NCBI GenBank assembly: GCA_964650695.1
Contig: CAZYVA010000024.1
Coordinates: forward strand, 1-21,206
DNA from: CAZYVA01 sp964650695
GTDB taxonomy: Bacteria > Bacillota > Clostridia > Lachnospirales > Lachnospiraceae
Reading direction: 5' to 3'
DNA length: 21,206 bases
Numbering within the stretch: position 1 is the stretch's first letter; every line of letters starts with the position of its first letter. The notes below the pieces were generated by a model. It made no database searches. It saw only the letters and a program-made list of their open reading frames with translations, and was not told where the DNA came from. Of this stretch, positions 1 to 6,850 are shown one piece after another. A program made the position numbers and the translations under genes.

Positions 1-863
1 GTCAGATGCGTCCCGCCTTCACTGTTGTAAATATTGTTGCAGAAACCCAGCACGTTCTCATGGAATTCGTTGACATACTGGAAAGCCGCTTCCACTTCGA
101 TCCCTTCGGACTGCCCCTTCACGTATACCGGCTCATGGATCGCTTCCTGCTTTTCATTCAGCTCACGGATGAATCCCAGGATTCCTTCCGGCTCGCAAAA
201 CGTCATCCTTTCCGGCTTATCCCCGCGCAAATCTTCAAAAATGATCGTGAGCGCCGGGTTGAGGTACGTCGTCTCATGCATCCGGCTCTTGATTTCCTCC
301 GCGCGGAATCTTGTCTTTTCAAAAATCATATCATCCGGCAGGAAATTGATCTTCGTCCCTGTTTTCCTTGTGTTCCCGATCACCGGGAGCAAGCCGTCCT
401 CCAGCTCTATCACCGGCACGCCGCGTTCATAACGGTCATGGTGGATCTTCCCGCCGCGGCTGACCTGGACATCCATATACGCGGAAAGCGCGTTCACCAC
501 CGAGGAGCCTACCCCGTGGAGCCCACCGCTTGTCTTGTACACAGTACCGCCAAATTTCCCCCCTGCATGGAGCGTCGTATAGACGATGCGCTCCGCGCTG
601 ACCCCTTTCTCATGCAAGTCAACCGGCACGCCGCGCCCGTTGTCCGAGACCGTCGCCGAACCGTCCTTTTCCAGCGTCACCCGGATCTCGCTGCAGAAAC
701 CGGCAAGGTGCTCATCCACCGCATTGTCCACGATCTCATAGACCAGATGGTCCAGCCCCTTGGCCGAGACACTTCCGATATACATGCCCGGCCGCCTCCG
801 CACTGCCTCCAGGCCCTCCAGTACCGCAATACTGTCCGCATCGTATGCTGCTTTCCCCGCCAT
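1..863 (-). CDS. parE: Type IIA DNA topoisomerase ATPase subunit B (ParE/GyrB family), partial
   Basis: This is the ATPase (B) subunit of a topoisomerase that passes one DNA duplex through another, working with a ParC/GyrA partner. I see 287 codons from ATG at 863; the frame is still open at the left edge, so the C-terminal part (rest of the transducer and the Toprim domain) is outside. GHKL ATPase motifs are all present: the N-box VYEIVDNAVDEHLAG, the G1 box DNGRGVP, the lid SGGLHGVGSSVVNALS, and GTKINFLPD. The end visible here, NNIYNSEGGTH, is the start of the second domain. The start is supported by GGAAAGG about 12 bases upstream and by a promoter further up. YKTSGGLHGVG and RKTGTKI resemble ParE more than GyrB, but the diagnostic C-terminal half is missing, so a second gyrB-type paralogue is possible. 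It is transcribed divergently from purF. Confidence 0.85.
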   Translation of the reverse strand, partial: MAGKAAYDADSIAVLEGLEAVRRRPGMYIGSVSAKGLDHLVYEIVDNAVDEHLAGFCSEIRVTLEKDGSATVSDNGRGVPVDLHEKGVSAERIVYTTLHAGGKFGGTVYKTSGGLHGVGSSVVNALSAYMDVQVSRGGKIHHDRYERGVPVIELEDGLLPVIGNTRKTGTKINFLPDDMIFEKTRFRAEEIKSRMHETTYLNPALTIIFEDLRGDKPERMTFCEPEGILGFIRELNEKQEAIHEPVYVKGQSEGIEVEAAFQYVNEFHENVLGFCNNIYNSEGGTHL

Positions 864-913
864 GCCGTATGTATCCTTTCCGAATATTATTTCCAAGCAT
901 TTTCAACGCAATC

Positions 914-942
914 ATCTTAGCACAAAATCTGTGGTTTCGCAA
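914..942 (-). promoter_or_regulatory. Candidate sigma-A promoter for the topoisomerase gene
   Basis: On the minus strand, a -35-like TTGCGA (942-937) and a 17-base spacer lead to TAAGAT (919-914). The -10 is preceded by TGC, an extended -10 element, which would compensate for the weak -35. Transcription would start near 907, leaving a leader of about 44 bases before the ATG at 863. Confidence 0.6.
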
Positions 943-1003
943 TTTCATTTTCCATAAGGGGCGCTGCGGTCTGCCGTTGTGAAAGCATCGATAAAAAAGT
1001 TCC

Positions 1004-1032
1004 TTGTGGAAAAAGGGATTCCATGGTATAGT
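1004..1032 (+). promoter_or_regulatory. Candidate sigma-A promoter for purF
   Basis: TTGTGG (1004-1009), a 17-base spacer and TATAGT (1027-1032) fit a sigma-A promoter. Predicted initiation near 1039 is just before a hairpin, and gives a leader of about 118 bases ahead of purF. No other promoter-like site of similar quality is visible closer to the gene. Confidence 0.65.
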
Positions 1033-1040
1033 AGAAAAGT

Positions 1041-1075
1041 CAAAGGCGACGACGCTGCCCCCTTTGGCTTTTTTT
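1041..1075 (+). terminator. Terminator-like hairpin at the 5' end of the purF leader
   Basis: CAAAGG (1041-1046) pairs with CCTTTG (1061-1066), followed two bases later by seven T (1069-1075). This is the shape of a weak intrinsic terminator, but it lies between the promoter and purF, so it would act as an attenuator or as a 5' protective hairpin. The stem is only 6 bp with a 14-base loop. A second nested hairpin follows at 1082-1131. Confidence 0.4.
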
Positions 1076-1081
1076 ATCCCA

Positions 1082-1131
1082 GGAACGATCCAGAACTGCC
1101 GGGGAAAACGGGTTCGTGTCACAATCGTTCC
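1082..1131 (+). promoter_or_regulatory. Nested stem-loop in the purF leader
   Basis: GGAACGAT (1082-1089) pairs perfectly with ATCGTTCC (1124-1131). Inside it GAAC (1093-1096) pairs with GTTC (1112-1115), and CCG (1099-1101) with CGG (1109-1111), capped by GGGAAAA. The structure ends about 14 bases before the AGGAGG ribosome-binding site of purF. It does not match a riboswitch class that I can name. Confidence 0.45.
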
Positions 1132-1157
1132 ACGAGTATATTTCAGGAGGGAAAGGC

Positions 1158-2546
1158 ATGGCAGATATATATGGAAATCCACTCGTCCACGAGGAATGCG
1201 GTTTGTTTGGTATTTATGACCCGGAAGGCGGCTGTGCGCGGACGGCTTATTTTGGGCTGTACGCGCTCCAGCACCGGGGACAGGAGGCATGCGGCATCGC
1301 GGCCATCAACCAGCGGGAGCAGTCCTCCTACAAGGATACGGGGTTGGTCAGCGAGGTGTTCCACAAGGATATCCTGGACCGGCTGAACGGGACAATGGCG
1401 CTCGGCCATGTGCGCTATGGCACAACCGGGGGCGGCGGGAGGGAGAACGCCCAGCCCCTGACGATCAAATACGTCAAAGGGACGCTGGCGGTCGCCCACA
1501 ACGGGAACCTGGTGAATTTCAACAAACTGAAAACCACTTTTGAGTACAAGGGGGCTATTTTCCATACATCCAGCGATTCTGAGCTGATCGCGTATGCCAT
1601 TGCGCAGGAGCGGCTGCACGTGCCGAGCGTGGAAGAGGCGGTATGCCAGGCTGTGAAGCAATTGAAAGGAGCCTTTTCCCTGATCGTCATGTCGCCGCAG
1701 AAGCTGGTTGCGTGCAGGGATCCCTGGGGTTTCCGTCCACTGGTGATGGGCCGGCGGGGGCCGGCTGTCCTATTCGCGTCCGAATCCTGCGCACTCGAGA
1801 GCATCGGCGCCACGGTGGAGCGCGAGATCGACCCAGGCGAAATCGTGGTTGTGGAAAACGGGGAAGTCCGCTCCATCCGGGAAAACTGCAAGGGCATGTC
1901 CCATCTGTGCGTTTTTGAGTATATTTATTTTGCCCGCCCGGACTCTGTGATCGCGGGGCAGTCCGTACACGAGGCGCGGGTGAACGCCGGCCGGCTGCTG
2001 GCGGAGAAATCCCCGGTGGAGGCGGATCTTGTGGTTGGGGTGCCGGATTCAGGGCTGAGCGCGGCGAGAGGGTACGCACTGGAAAGCGGGATCCCCCTGG
2101 GCGTCGGCTTCATTAAAAACCGGTATGTCGGGCGTACCTTTATCACGCCGGACCAAAAAAGCCGGGAACAGGCGGTGCGCGTGAAATTGGCTGTGTTAAA
2201 AAACGAAGTGGCGGGAAAGCGGGTGGTCATGATCGATGATTCCCTTGTCCGGGGGACGACTTGCGGACAGATCGTGGCGCTTCTAAGGGAAGCGGGGGCG
2301 GTAAAAATCCATGTGCGCATTTGTGCGCCCCCGTTTATCTCCCCTTGTTATTTTGGCACGGATATCCCCGACAAGGAAAAGCTCGTTGCCTGCCATTACA
2401 CGATCGAAGAAATCCGGGAGCAGATAGGGGCGGACAGCCTTGAGTTTTTGCCGGTGGAAGACCTTCGCAGGCTTGCGCCGGACGCCTCCTGTGGTTTTTG
2501 CGACGGCTGTTTTACCGGGGTATATCCGCTGGATATAGATTCATGA
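1158..2546 (+). CDS. purF: Amidophosphoribosyltransferase (glutamine PRPP amidotransferase)
   Basis: PurF makes 5-phosphoribosylamine from PRPP and glutamine, the first committed step of purine synthesis, in the cytoplasm. The start at 1158 follows AGGAGG with good spacing; an in-frame ATG at 1116 has no such site and lies inside the leader hairpin. The 462-residue product has a short propeptide (residues 1-13) whose removal would expose Cys14, the glutaminase nucleophile (EECGLFGIY). The glutaminase domain fills roughly the first 240 residues. The phosphoribosyltransferase domain carries the PRPP loop MIDDSLVRGTT (358-368). Cys251, Cys397, Cys448 and Cys451 match the four ligands of the 4Fe-4S cluster of the Bacillus-type, oxygen-sensitive enzyme. 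The gene stands alone rather than in a pur operon. Its stop overlaps the end of the convergent PEP-binding gene by 6 bp. Confidence 0.97.
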   Translation: MADIYGNPLVHEECGLFGIYDPEGGCARTAYFGLYALQHRGQEACGIAAINQREQSSYKDTGLVSEVFHKDILDRLNGTMALGHVRYGTTGGGGRENAQPLTIKYVKGTLAVAHNGNLVNFNKLKTTFEYKGAIFHTSSDSELIAYAIAQERLHVPSVEEAVCQAVKQLKGAFSLIVMSPQKLVACRDPWGFRPLVMGRRGPAVLFASESCALESIGATVEREIDPGEIVVVENGEVRSIRENCKGMSHLCVFEYIYFARPDSVIAGQSVHEARVNAGRLLAEKSPVEADLVVGVPDSGLSAARGYALESGIPLGVGFIKNRYVGRTFITPDQKSREQAVRVKLAVLKNEVAGKRVVMIDDSLVRGTTCGQIVALLREAGAVKIHVRICAPPFISPCYFGTDIPDKEKLVACHYTIEEIREQIGADSLEFLPVEDLRRLAPDASCGFCDGCFTGVYPLDIDS

Positions 2547-5129
2547 CCGCCCCCTGTCCTTAAGGCAGACGGTCCGTTCCCCGTGGATGTCATAGTAAAA
2601 TACCAGCCCCGAACCGCGGACGTCGCACACCCGGATGACGTCCGCCATTTTATCATCCGTCTGCCAAAAATCCAAAAGCCGGTTTTCGTACCCAAGAAGT
2701 ATTTCCGGGCGGAAGATTTTTGTCTTTTCATTGTCAAAAAGGGCCGTGTAGATAATGTCTGCTTCTACTAGATCCTGGAAAAAATGGCTTCCATATGAAA
2801 GCTCTGGCATATAGCCCGCCTTGCTTTCCGCCATTTCACAGATAACGGCAAATTCGCTGATGTCAGCAAACGTAGTCGGCACGCCAAGCTCCGGGGAGGA
2901 CGTCCCGATCCGCCCCGGCGCCATGAGCATCATGCGGAGATCCTGCCCCCTGAGCTCCCAGTTGATCGCATGGATGGCGGAAGCTGCTTGGTATTTGTCA
3001 TTGTAATCCATCTCGTAATACTTGACCGCGTCAATAAAAACAACGATATCCAGAGGGATTTTGGATGGAAGCCCCATGGATGCGCCGGTGCATTCAAACA
3101 GGACGTCCGTTTCCCGGTAATCCTTCGGCAAAGAGACGTCCGCCGTGCTGCTCGCCACCTGGAGAGGCCGGCATTGGAGAAGGTTTACCAGAAATTCACC
3201 GTCCGGCGCAATATTGATGGTGTATTCGATATCAACAGGATACTGGTATTCATTTTGGATTTCCGACAGGATCCCTTTCATGGTTTCCATGAGCCTTTCG
3301 TTGCGGACGAGCCCCTCGCAGGAGACGAAAAGGCACTGCCGGTTTTGCCCCCGCTCACGGAACATGGTTTCCGTGTCGTAGTCGTGCTCAAAAAGCAGGC
3401 GTGAGAGGAAGGGCGGGATTTGATCTTTCACTTTCCCGGCTTCCCAGTGTTCCACTTCTTTTGTCTGCATATGGAGGACGTCTGCCCGGCGCTGGGAATA
3501 ACGGTGTTTTTCCCTGGAGGTGCGGCTGGATGTAAGCCGGGGCTGATCCATGCTGACAAGCCGTGGGTAAGACCCCTGCGTCCGGTCTACCGCGCCGGTT
3601 CCAAGCCCCATCACCAGCCGGAGCATACCCGCTTTCTGGTCAATGGATTCCAAAAATTTGTAGGGGCTGTAGGAATAGCCAACCCCTGCCGCGCATGGCA
3701 TGAAAAAATCCCCGTAAAACGAGCCGGACACCCGCTGCACAAGAAGAGCCATCTGTTCGTCCCTCTGGTCCAGCCCGCGTCGCAGCCGGTAATCAAGCGC
3801 CGACTGGCTCATTGTGCTGGCGTATACGATCCGGCACGCCTGCTCAAAATCCTCAAGGCGTTCCTCCGGCGTCCCTGTATTTGCGCAAAAGACCGATTCA
3901 TATTTCCCGGCAAACGCATTCCCGAAGCCGTCTTCCAGGATGCTGCTGGAACGGACAATCACAGGGTTCGAGCCGTAGTAATCCAAAAGCCGCCGGAAGC
4001 TCTCTTTTTCATTTCCAGAAAAGTGTCCTTCCATGATTTTTCCCGCGAACTGCTCCGCATAGGCAAAATAGCCCTCTTTTGTCCGCTGCCGGATCCGCAG
4101 ATCCCAAAAATCATTGTAAACGATATACGAATAAAAAACGTCCGAACCGATATAAAAAGAATCATGGGGCTCCAGGTATTCAAAGATATCCGGCCGCCGG
4201 TTTTCAATGATTTTCCTTGCCAGGAGCATCCCGCACGCTTTGCCGCCGATCAGGCCGGTCCCGATCAGGCGGCTTTGGATATCAAAATAATCCTCCGGCT
4301 TGAAATTTTCTTTGATCATCCTGCGCATCTTTGTATCCCGGCTCATCATGATGTTGCAGATGCGGCTGCAGTTTTCCGTCACATCCATGCCCTGGGCGTG
4401 CATCTGCATGGTTGTGGCAAAGAACCGGTCCCAACTATCCATATTCTGATCCTGCTCCGGAAGGCTCTGGCGGTTGACCGCCTGGTAGAAGCGGCTGAGT
4501 GAAACCCCGTCCTTCAATGGCTGGAAGGCTCCCGTTTCCGGGTCATGCTTATGCGGCATGAACATCGTTTCCGAATAACGGTTCCATACCTTCAGCGGAC
4601 GCACGTAAGAATGCCCCTTTTCCGCGTATACGTCCAGGAACAACTGCGTGGTATCCCGTATTTTCGCAATAGCTTCAAAGGAATGCTTTCCCCGGATGAC
4701 CGGGAAAAAAGCAACCGTATCCAAGGAGAACAAAAACGGGCAGGTCAGCTTGAAAAAATTCCCCATCATCAGATCCGTAGACCAGGCCGTCTGCAGATCG
4801 GAGAGGCAGTCAAAGACGTAAAAGGCATCCTTCCCCTCTTTTTCGATCAGGTTGTGGATCTGCACGGTAAAGGTTTCAAAACGGTGGGAAAGGGGGACGT
4901 GCGCGATGCGAAGCCCCGGCTGGGCCTCCAGAAGCGGCGGGTGGTCCGCAAACCGGATGTAGATCAGATTCCGTTTGTCGCGGATGGCCTGTTTTGCATA
5001 AGGCTCCATAAACGCGGAGAAATCCTCCAGCCTTGTCACCTGCCAGACCACATTGTCCCCAAGCCGTATATAATCGAAAGCCGTATCCATTTCGGGGATC
5101 CCCGATAAAATTTTCTCAAATGCAGCCAT
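2541..5129 (-). CDS. PEP/pyruvate-binding domain protein, function unknown
   Basis: An 862-residue cytoplasmic protein. The clearest part is a PPDK/PEP-synthase N-terminal nucleotide-binding (ATP-grasp-like) domain: GLIGGKACGM (292-301), IVRSSSILEDG (391-401) and NAFAGKYES (404-412). In full-length PEP synthase and PPDK this domain transfers phosphate from ATP to a swivelling histidine domain, which passes it to a TIM-barrel domain. I see neither of those here, so full enzyme activity is unlikely without a partner. Residues 1-240 begin SGIPEMDTAFDYIRLGDNVVWQV, reminiscent of a KaiC/RecA-like fold, but there is no Walker A lysine. The start at 5129 is chosen because GGAAAGGAG lies 7 bases upstream; an in-frame ATG at 5150 lacks a site. 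It has its own strong promoter and a leader hairpin. The function cannot be inferred from its neighbours. Confidence 0.85.
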   Translation of the reverse strand: MAAFEKILSGIPEMDTAFDYIRLGDNVVWQVTRLEDFSAFMEPYAKQAIRDKRNLIYIRFADHPPLLEAQPGLRIAHVPLSHRFETFTVQIHNLIEKEGKDAFYVFDCLSDLQTAWSTDLMMGNFFKLTCPFLFSLDTVAFFPVIRGKHSFEAIAKIRDTTQLFLDVYAEKGHSYVRPLKVWNRYSETMFMPHKHDPETGAFQPLKDGVSLSRFYQAVNRQSLPEQDQNMDSWDRFFATTMQMHAQGMDVTENCSRICNIMMSRDTKMRRMIKENFKPEDYFDIQSRLIGTGLIGGKACGMLLARKIIENRRPDIFEYLEPHDSFYIGSDVFYSYIVYNDFWDLRIRQRTKEGYFAYAEQFAGKIMEGHFSGNEKESFRRLLDYYGSNPVIVRSSSILEDGFGNAFAGKYESVFCANTGTPEERLEDFEQACRIVYASTMSQSALDYRLRRGLDQRDEQMALLVQRVSGSFYGDFFMPCAAGVGYSYSPYKFLESIDQKAGMLRLVMGLGTGAVDRTQGSYPRLVSMDQPRLTSSRTSREKHRYSQRRADVLHMQTKEVEHWEAGKVKDQIPPFLSRLLFEHDYDTETMFRERGQNRQCLFVSCEGLVRNERLMETMKGILSEIQNEYQYPVDIEYTINIAPDGEFLVNLLQCRPLQVASSTADVSLPKDYRETDVLFECTGASMGLPSKIPLDIVVFIDAVKYYEMDYNDKYQAASAIHAINWELRGQDLRMMLMAPGRIGTSSPELGVPTTFADISEFAVICEMAESKAGYMPELSYGSHFFQDLVEADIIYTALFDNEKTKIFRPEILLGYENRLLDFWQTDDKMADVIRVCDVRGSGLVFYYDIHGERTVCLKDRGRS

Positions 5130-5167
5130 AGTTTCGCTCCTTTCCAGCAAAAATCAGTTCCCTATGC

Positions 5168-5213
5168 GAACAAAGGGCATTCTCCGGCCAAAGCCAAAAG
5201 AACGCCCTTGTTC
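5168..5213 (-). promoter_or_regulatory. Long hairpin in the leader of the PEP-binding protein gene
   Basis: Plus-strand arms 5168-5183 and 5199-5213 form a 15-bp stem with one bulged base (outer part GAACAA.GGGC / GCCCTTGTTC, inner part closed by TTCT / AGAA across one wobble). The apical loop of 15 bases is 5184-5198. In the minus-strand transcript it begins about 26 bases after the predicted start and ends about 38 bases before the ATG. No T-run follows on either strand, so it is not a terminator. Confidence 0.6.
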
Positions 5214-5245
5214 ATAACAGTATAAGTACCTTTACAGCTACTTTT

Positions 5246-5274
5246 ATTTTACATGACTTTGTGGGATACGTCAA
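5246..5274 (-). promoter_or_regulatory. Strong sigma-A promoter for the PEP-binding protein gene
   Basis: On the minus strand TTGACG (5274-5269), a 17-base spacer and TAAAAT (5251-5246) match sigma-A closely. Predicted initiation near 5239 leaves a leader of about 110 bases, containing the 15-bp hairpin. Confidence 0.75.
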
Positions 5275-5342
5275 TCCGGATTCTTGCCAAAAAACAGCCT
5301 CCAGTTACCATTCAACGCCCTCCCCCCTGCAAGCTTCAGGGC

Positions 5343-5357
5343 GCCTTCTTTGAAGGC
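5343..5357. repeat. Short perfect palindrome between two divergent promoters
   Basis: GCCTTC-TTT-GAAGGC, 15 bases upstream of the -35 box of the peptidase promoter. It could be an operator, or simply a small hairpin on an untranscribed stretch. The rest of 5275-5372 shows no gene and nothing else clear apart from weak inverted repeats around 5320-5342. Confidence 0.3.
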
Positions 5358-5372
5358 TATATGCCGCTATAA

Positions 5373-5401
5373 TTGACATTTCCAAAACAACTGGCTATAA
5401 T
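5373..5401 (+). promoter_or_regulatory. Perfect-consensus sigma-A promoter
   Basis: TTGACA (5373-5378), exactly 17 bases, then TATAAT (5396-5401): full consensus in both boxes. Initiation is expected near 5408. The nearest plausible start codon of the gene it serves is about 270 bases downstream, so most of the first part of the transcript is untranslated leader. Confidence 0.85.
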
Positions 5402-5485
5402 AAAAACGGTTATGGGGGATCCTGTAAAAAATAAAACCCCTCAAAAAATACATTTATAGTAAACGGTAATCATGTTTGCTCTTTG

Positions 5486-5610
5486 GGCGCTTGGGCTATA
5501 CCCATTCACGTATTGATTTGCCAGCATTATCGAGGGTATATGCCCGCTCACGCCAGGATATATCGGCCATCTATTGCGTGGGCGGGCATAACTGGATCGG
5601 ACGAAGCGCC
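5486..5610 (+). ncRNA. Candidate structured leader RNA upstream of the M24 peptidase gene
   Basis: Three mutually compatible helices can be drawn. P1: GGCGCTT (5486-5492) with AAGCGCC (5604-5610), closing the whole. P2: GGGCTATACCC (5493-5503) with 5534-5545, 11 bp with one bulged T. P3: GCTCACGC (5546-5553) with GCGTGGGC (5576-5583), 8 bp with one G-U. P1, P2 and P3 abut, as in a multi-way junction. P3 can grow to 13 bp (5541-5553 with 5576-5588), but only by taking the four basal pairs of P2, so two states compete. No terminator follows. It does not match T-box, TPP, SAM, cobalamin, purine, lysine or FMN signatures that I know. Pairing was done by eye and no covariation was tested. Confidence 0.5.
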
Positions 5611-5648
5611 GGCACATGTGGCAAGTGTCCAAGGTGCAATCCATTATG

Positions 5649-5667
5649 CCTTTTGCTATAGGAAAGG
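5649..5667 (+). promoter_or_regulatory. Hairpin masking the ribosome-binding site of the M24 peptidase gene
   Basis: CCTTT (5649-5653) pairs with AAAGG (5663-5667). The latter is part of the GGAAAGG ribosome-binding site 11 bases before the ATG at 5679. The same CCTT (5649-5652) could instead pair with AAGG at 5631-5634, which would release the site. This suggests translational control, but the helices are short. Confidence 0.4.
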
Positions 5668-5678
5668 TTGGGACGAAA

Positions 5679-6764
5679 ATGGATCAAGGAAGAGTTGCAA
5701 GGGTACTGGAATCGATGGAGGCGCATGGCATCCCGCAGATGATCATTTCTGATTCCGTGGCGATTTTTTATCTGACGGGGAAATGGATCATTCCGGGAGA
5801 GCGGCTGCTGGCATTGTACCTGAATGTGAATGGGAACCATAAGATGGTCATCAACGAGCTGTTCCCACAGGAGAAGGATTTAGGCGTAGAGCTTGTATGG
5901 TACAATGATATCCAGGACGGCGTGGAGATCCTGAGCCGGTTTGTAGAAAAAGATAAGGTGATGGGCATAGACAAGGCATGGCCGGCAAGGTTTTTGATCC
6001 GCCTGCAGGAGCTGGGCGGCGGAAGCAAATTTGTCAATGGATCCCCGATCGTAGATTATATCCGTATGGTAAAGGACGAGAAGGAAAAGGAACTCATGCG
6101 GGAGTCCTCCAGGCTCAATGACCTCGCGATGGATAAGCTGATCCCATGGGTGGCAAAGGGGCTGACAGAGCGGGAACTGAACCAAAAGATCCGTGAGATA
6201 TACAAGGAGCTTGGCTGCGAGGATGTTTCCTTTGACCCGATCACCGCATATGCAAAAGGCGCGGCGGACCCGCATCATGTAACGGATGATTCCAAAGGGA
6301 AACGCGGCGACTGCGTCATCCTCGACATCGGCGCTTTCAAGGATAACTACGCTTCCGATATGACCAGGACCGTATTTATCGGCGAAGTGTCCGACCGTGC
6401 AAAAGAAATCTATGATATCGTGGTAGAGGCAAACAGGCGCGGCATTGCGGCGGCAAAACCAGGCAACCGGATGTGCGATGTTGACCTTGCGGCAAGGAAT
6501 TACATTGAAGAAAAGGGTTATGGGAAATATTTTACCCACAGGACCGGGCATTCCATCGGCCTGGAGGATCATGAATTCGGCGATGTTTCTTCTGTAAACG
6601 AGGATATCATCAAGGTTGGGCAGTGCTTCTCGGTCGAGCCTGGCATTTATCTGGCGGACGAGGGGATCGGCGTCCGTATCGAAGACCTGGTGATCATCAC
6701 AGAGGACGGCTGCGAAGTATTGAACCATTACACGAAAGACTTGATCGTAGTGCCGGAAGAATAA
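5679..6764 (+). CDS. Xaa-Pro aminopeptidase/dipeptidase (M24 family metallopeptidase)
   Basis: A 361-residue cytoplasmic metallopeptidase of the pita-bread fold that removes residues next to proline in small peptides. Residues 1-130 form the creatinase-type N-terminal domain, starting with the typical RVARVLESMEAHGIPQMIIS and YLTGK. The catalytic domain keeps all five dinuclear-metal ligands: Asp216 (ILDIGA), Asp227 (SDMTRT), His291 (RTGHSIG), Glu320 (SVEPGIY) and Glu335 (VRIEDLV). The length is normal for the short bacterial Xaa-Pro group. I chose ATG 5679 because it gives the usual N-terminus and has GGAAAGG upstream. An in-frame ATG at 5646 preceded by AAGGTG is the alternative and would add 11 residues. 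It has a consensus promoter and a long structured leader, and ends before a bidirectional terminator. Exact substrate preference is unknown. Confidence 0.92.
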   Translation: MDQGRVARVLESMEAHGIPQMIISDSVAIFYLTGKWIIPGERLLALYLNVNGNHKMVINELFPQEKDLGVELVWYNDIQDGVEILSRFVEKDKVMGIDKAWPARFLIRLQELGGGSKFVNGSPIVDYIRMVKDEKEKELMRESSRLNDLAMDKLIPWVAKGLTERELNQKIREIYKELGCEDVSFDPITAYAKGAADPHHVTDDSKGKRGDCVILDIGAFKDNYASDMTRTVFIGEVSDRAKEIYDIVVEANRRGIAAAKPGNRMCDVDLAARNYIEEKGYGKYFTHRTGHSIGLEDHEFGDVSSVNEDIIKVGQCFSVEPGIYLADEGIGVRIEDLVIITEDGCEVLNHYTKDLIVVPEE

Positions 6765-6811
6765 AAGACAGCCGGCATAAAAAGAAAGGGCCCCGATATC
6801 CCCACTATTTG

Positions 6812-6845
6812 AAAAGGCGTTCCAGTTTTCCCTGGAACGCCTTTT
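6812..6845. terminator. Bidirectional intrinsic terminator between the M24 peptidase gene and rpoC
   Basis: A perfect 14-bp stem, AAAAGGCGTTCCAG (6812-6825) with CTGGAACGCCTTTT (6832-6845), and a 6-base loop. The A-rich and T-rich stem ends supply a short U-tract on both strands. It sits between two converging gene ends (6764 and 6851) and would stop both transcripts. Confidence 0.85.
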
Positions 6846-6850
6846 CCTTC

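Noticed and set aside
1116..1157. Upstream in-frame ATG for purF at 1116
   Set aside because: No ribosome-binding site, inside a predicted stem, and it would lengthen the propeptide beyond the usual 10-13 residues before the catalytic cysteine.
5405..5610. 6S RNA as an explanation for the strong promoter and structured transcript
   Set aside because: 6S RNA is one long rod with a central bubble and its own 3' end. Here the helices form a junction and no terminator follows.
5441..5752. Short open frames on both strands in the peptidase leader (for example 5441-5644 minus and 5483-5752 plus)
   Set aside because: No ribosome-binding sites and no recognisable family; they lie over a region better explained as structured RNA. 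The 14-codon frame 5472-5516 is kept only as a possibility within the leader finding because it too lacks a clear ribosome-binding site.
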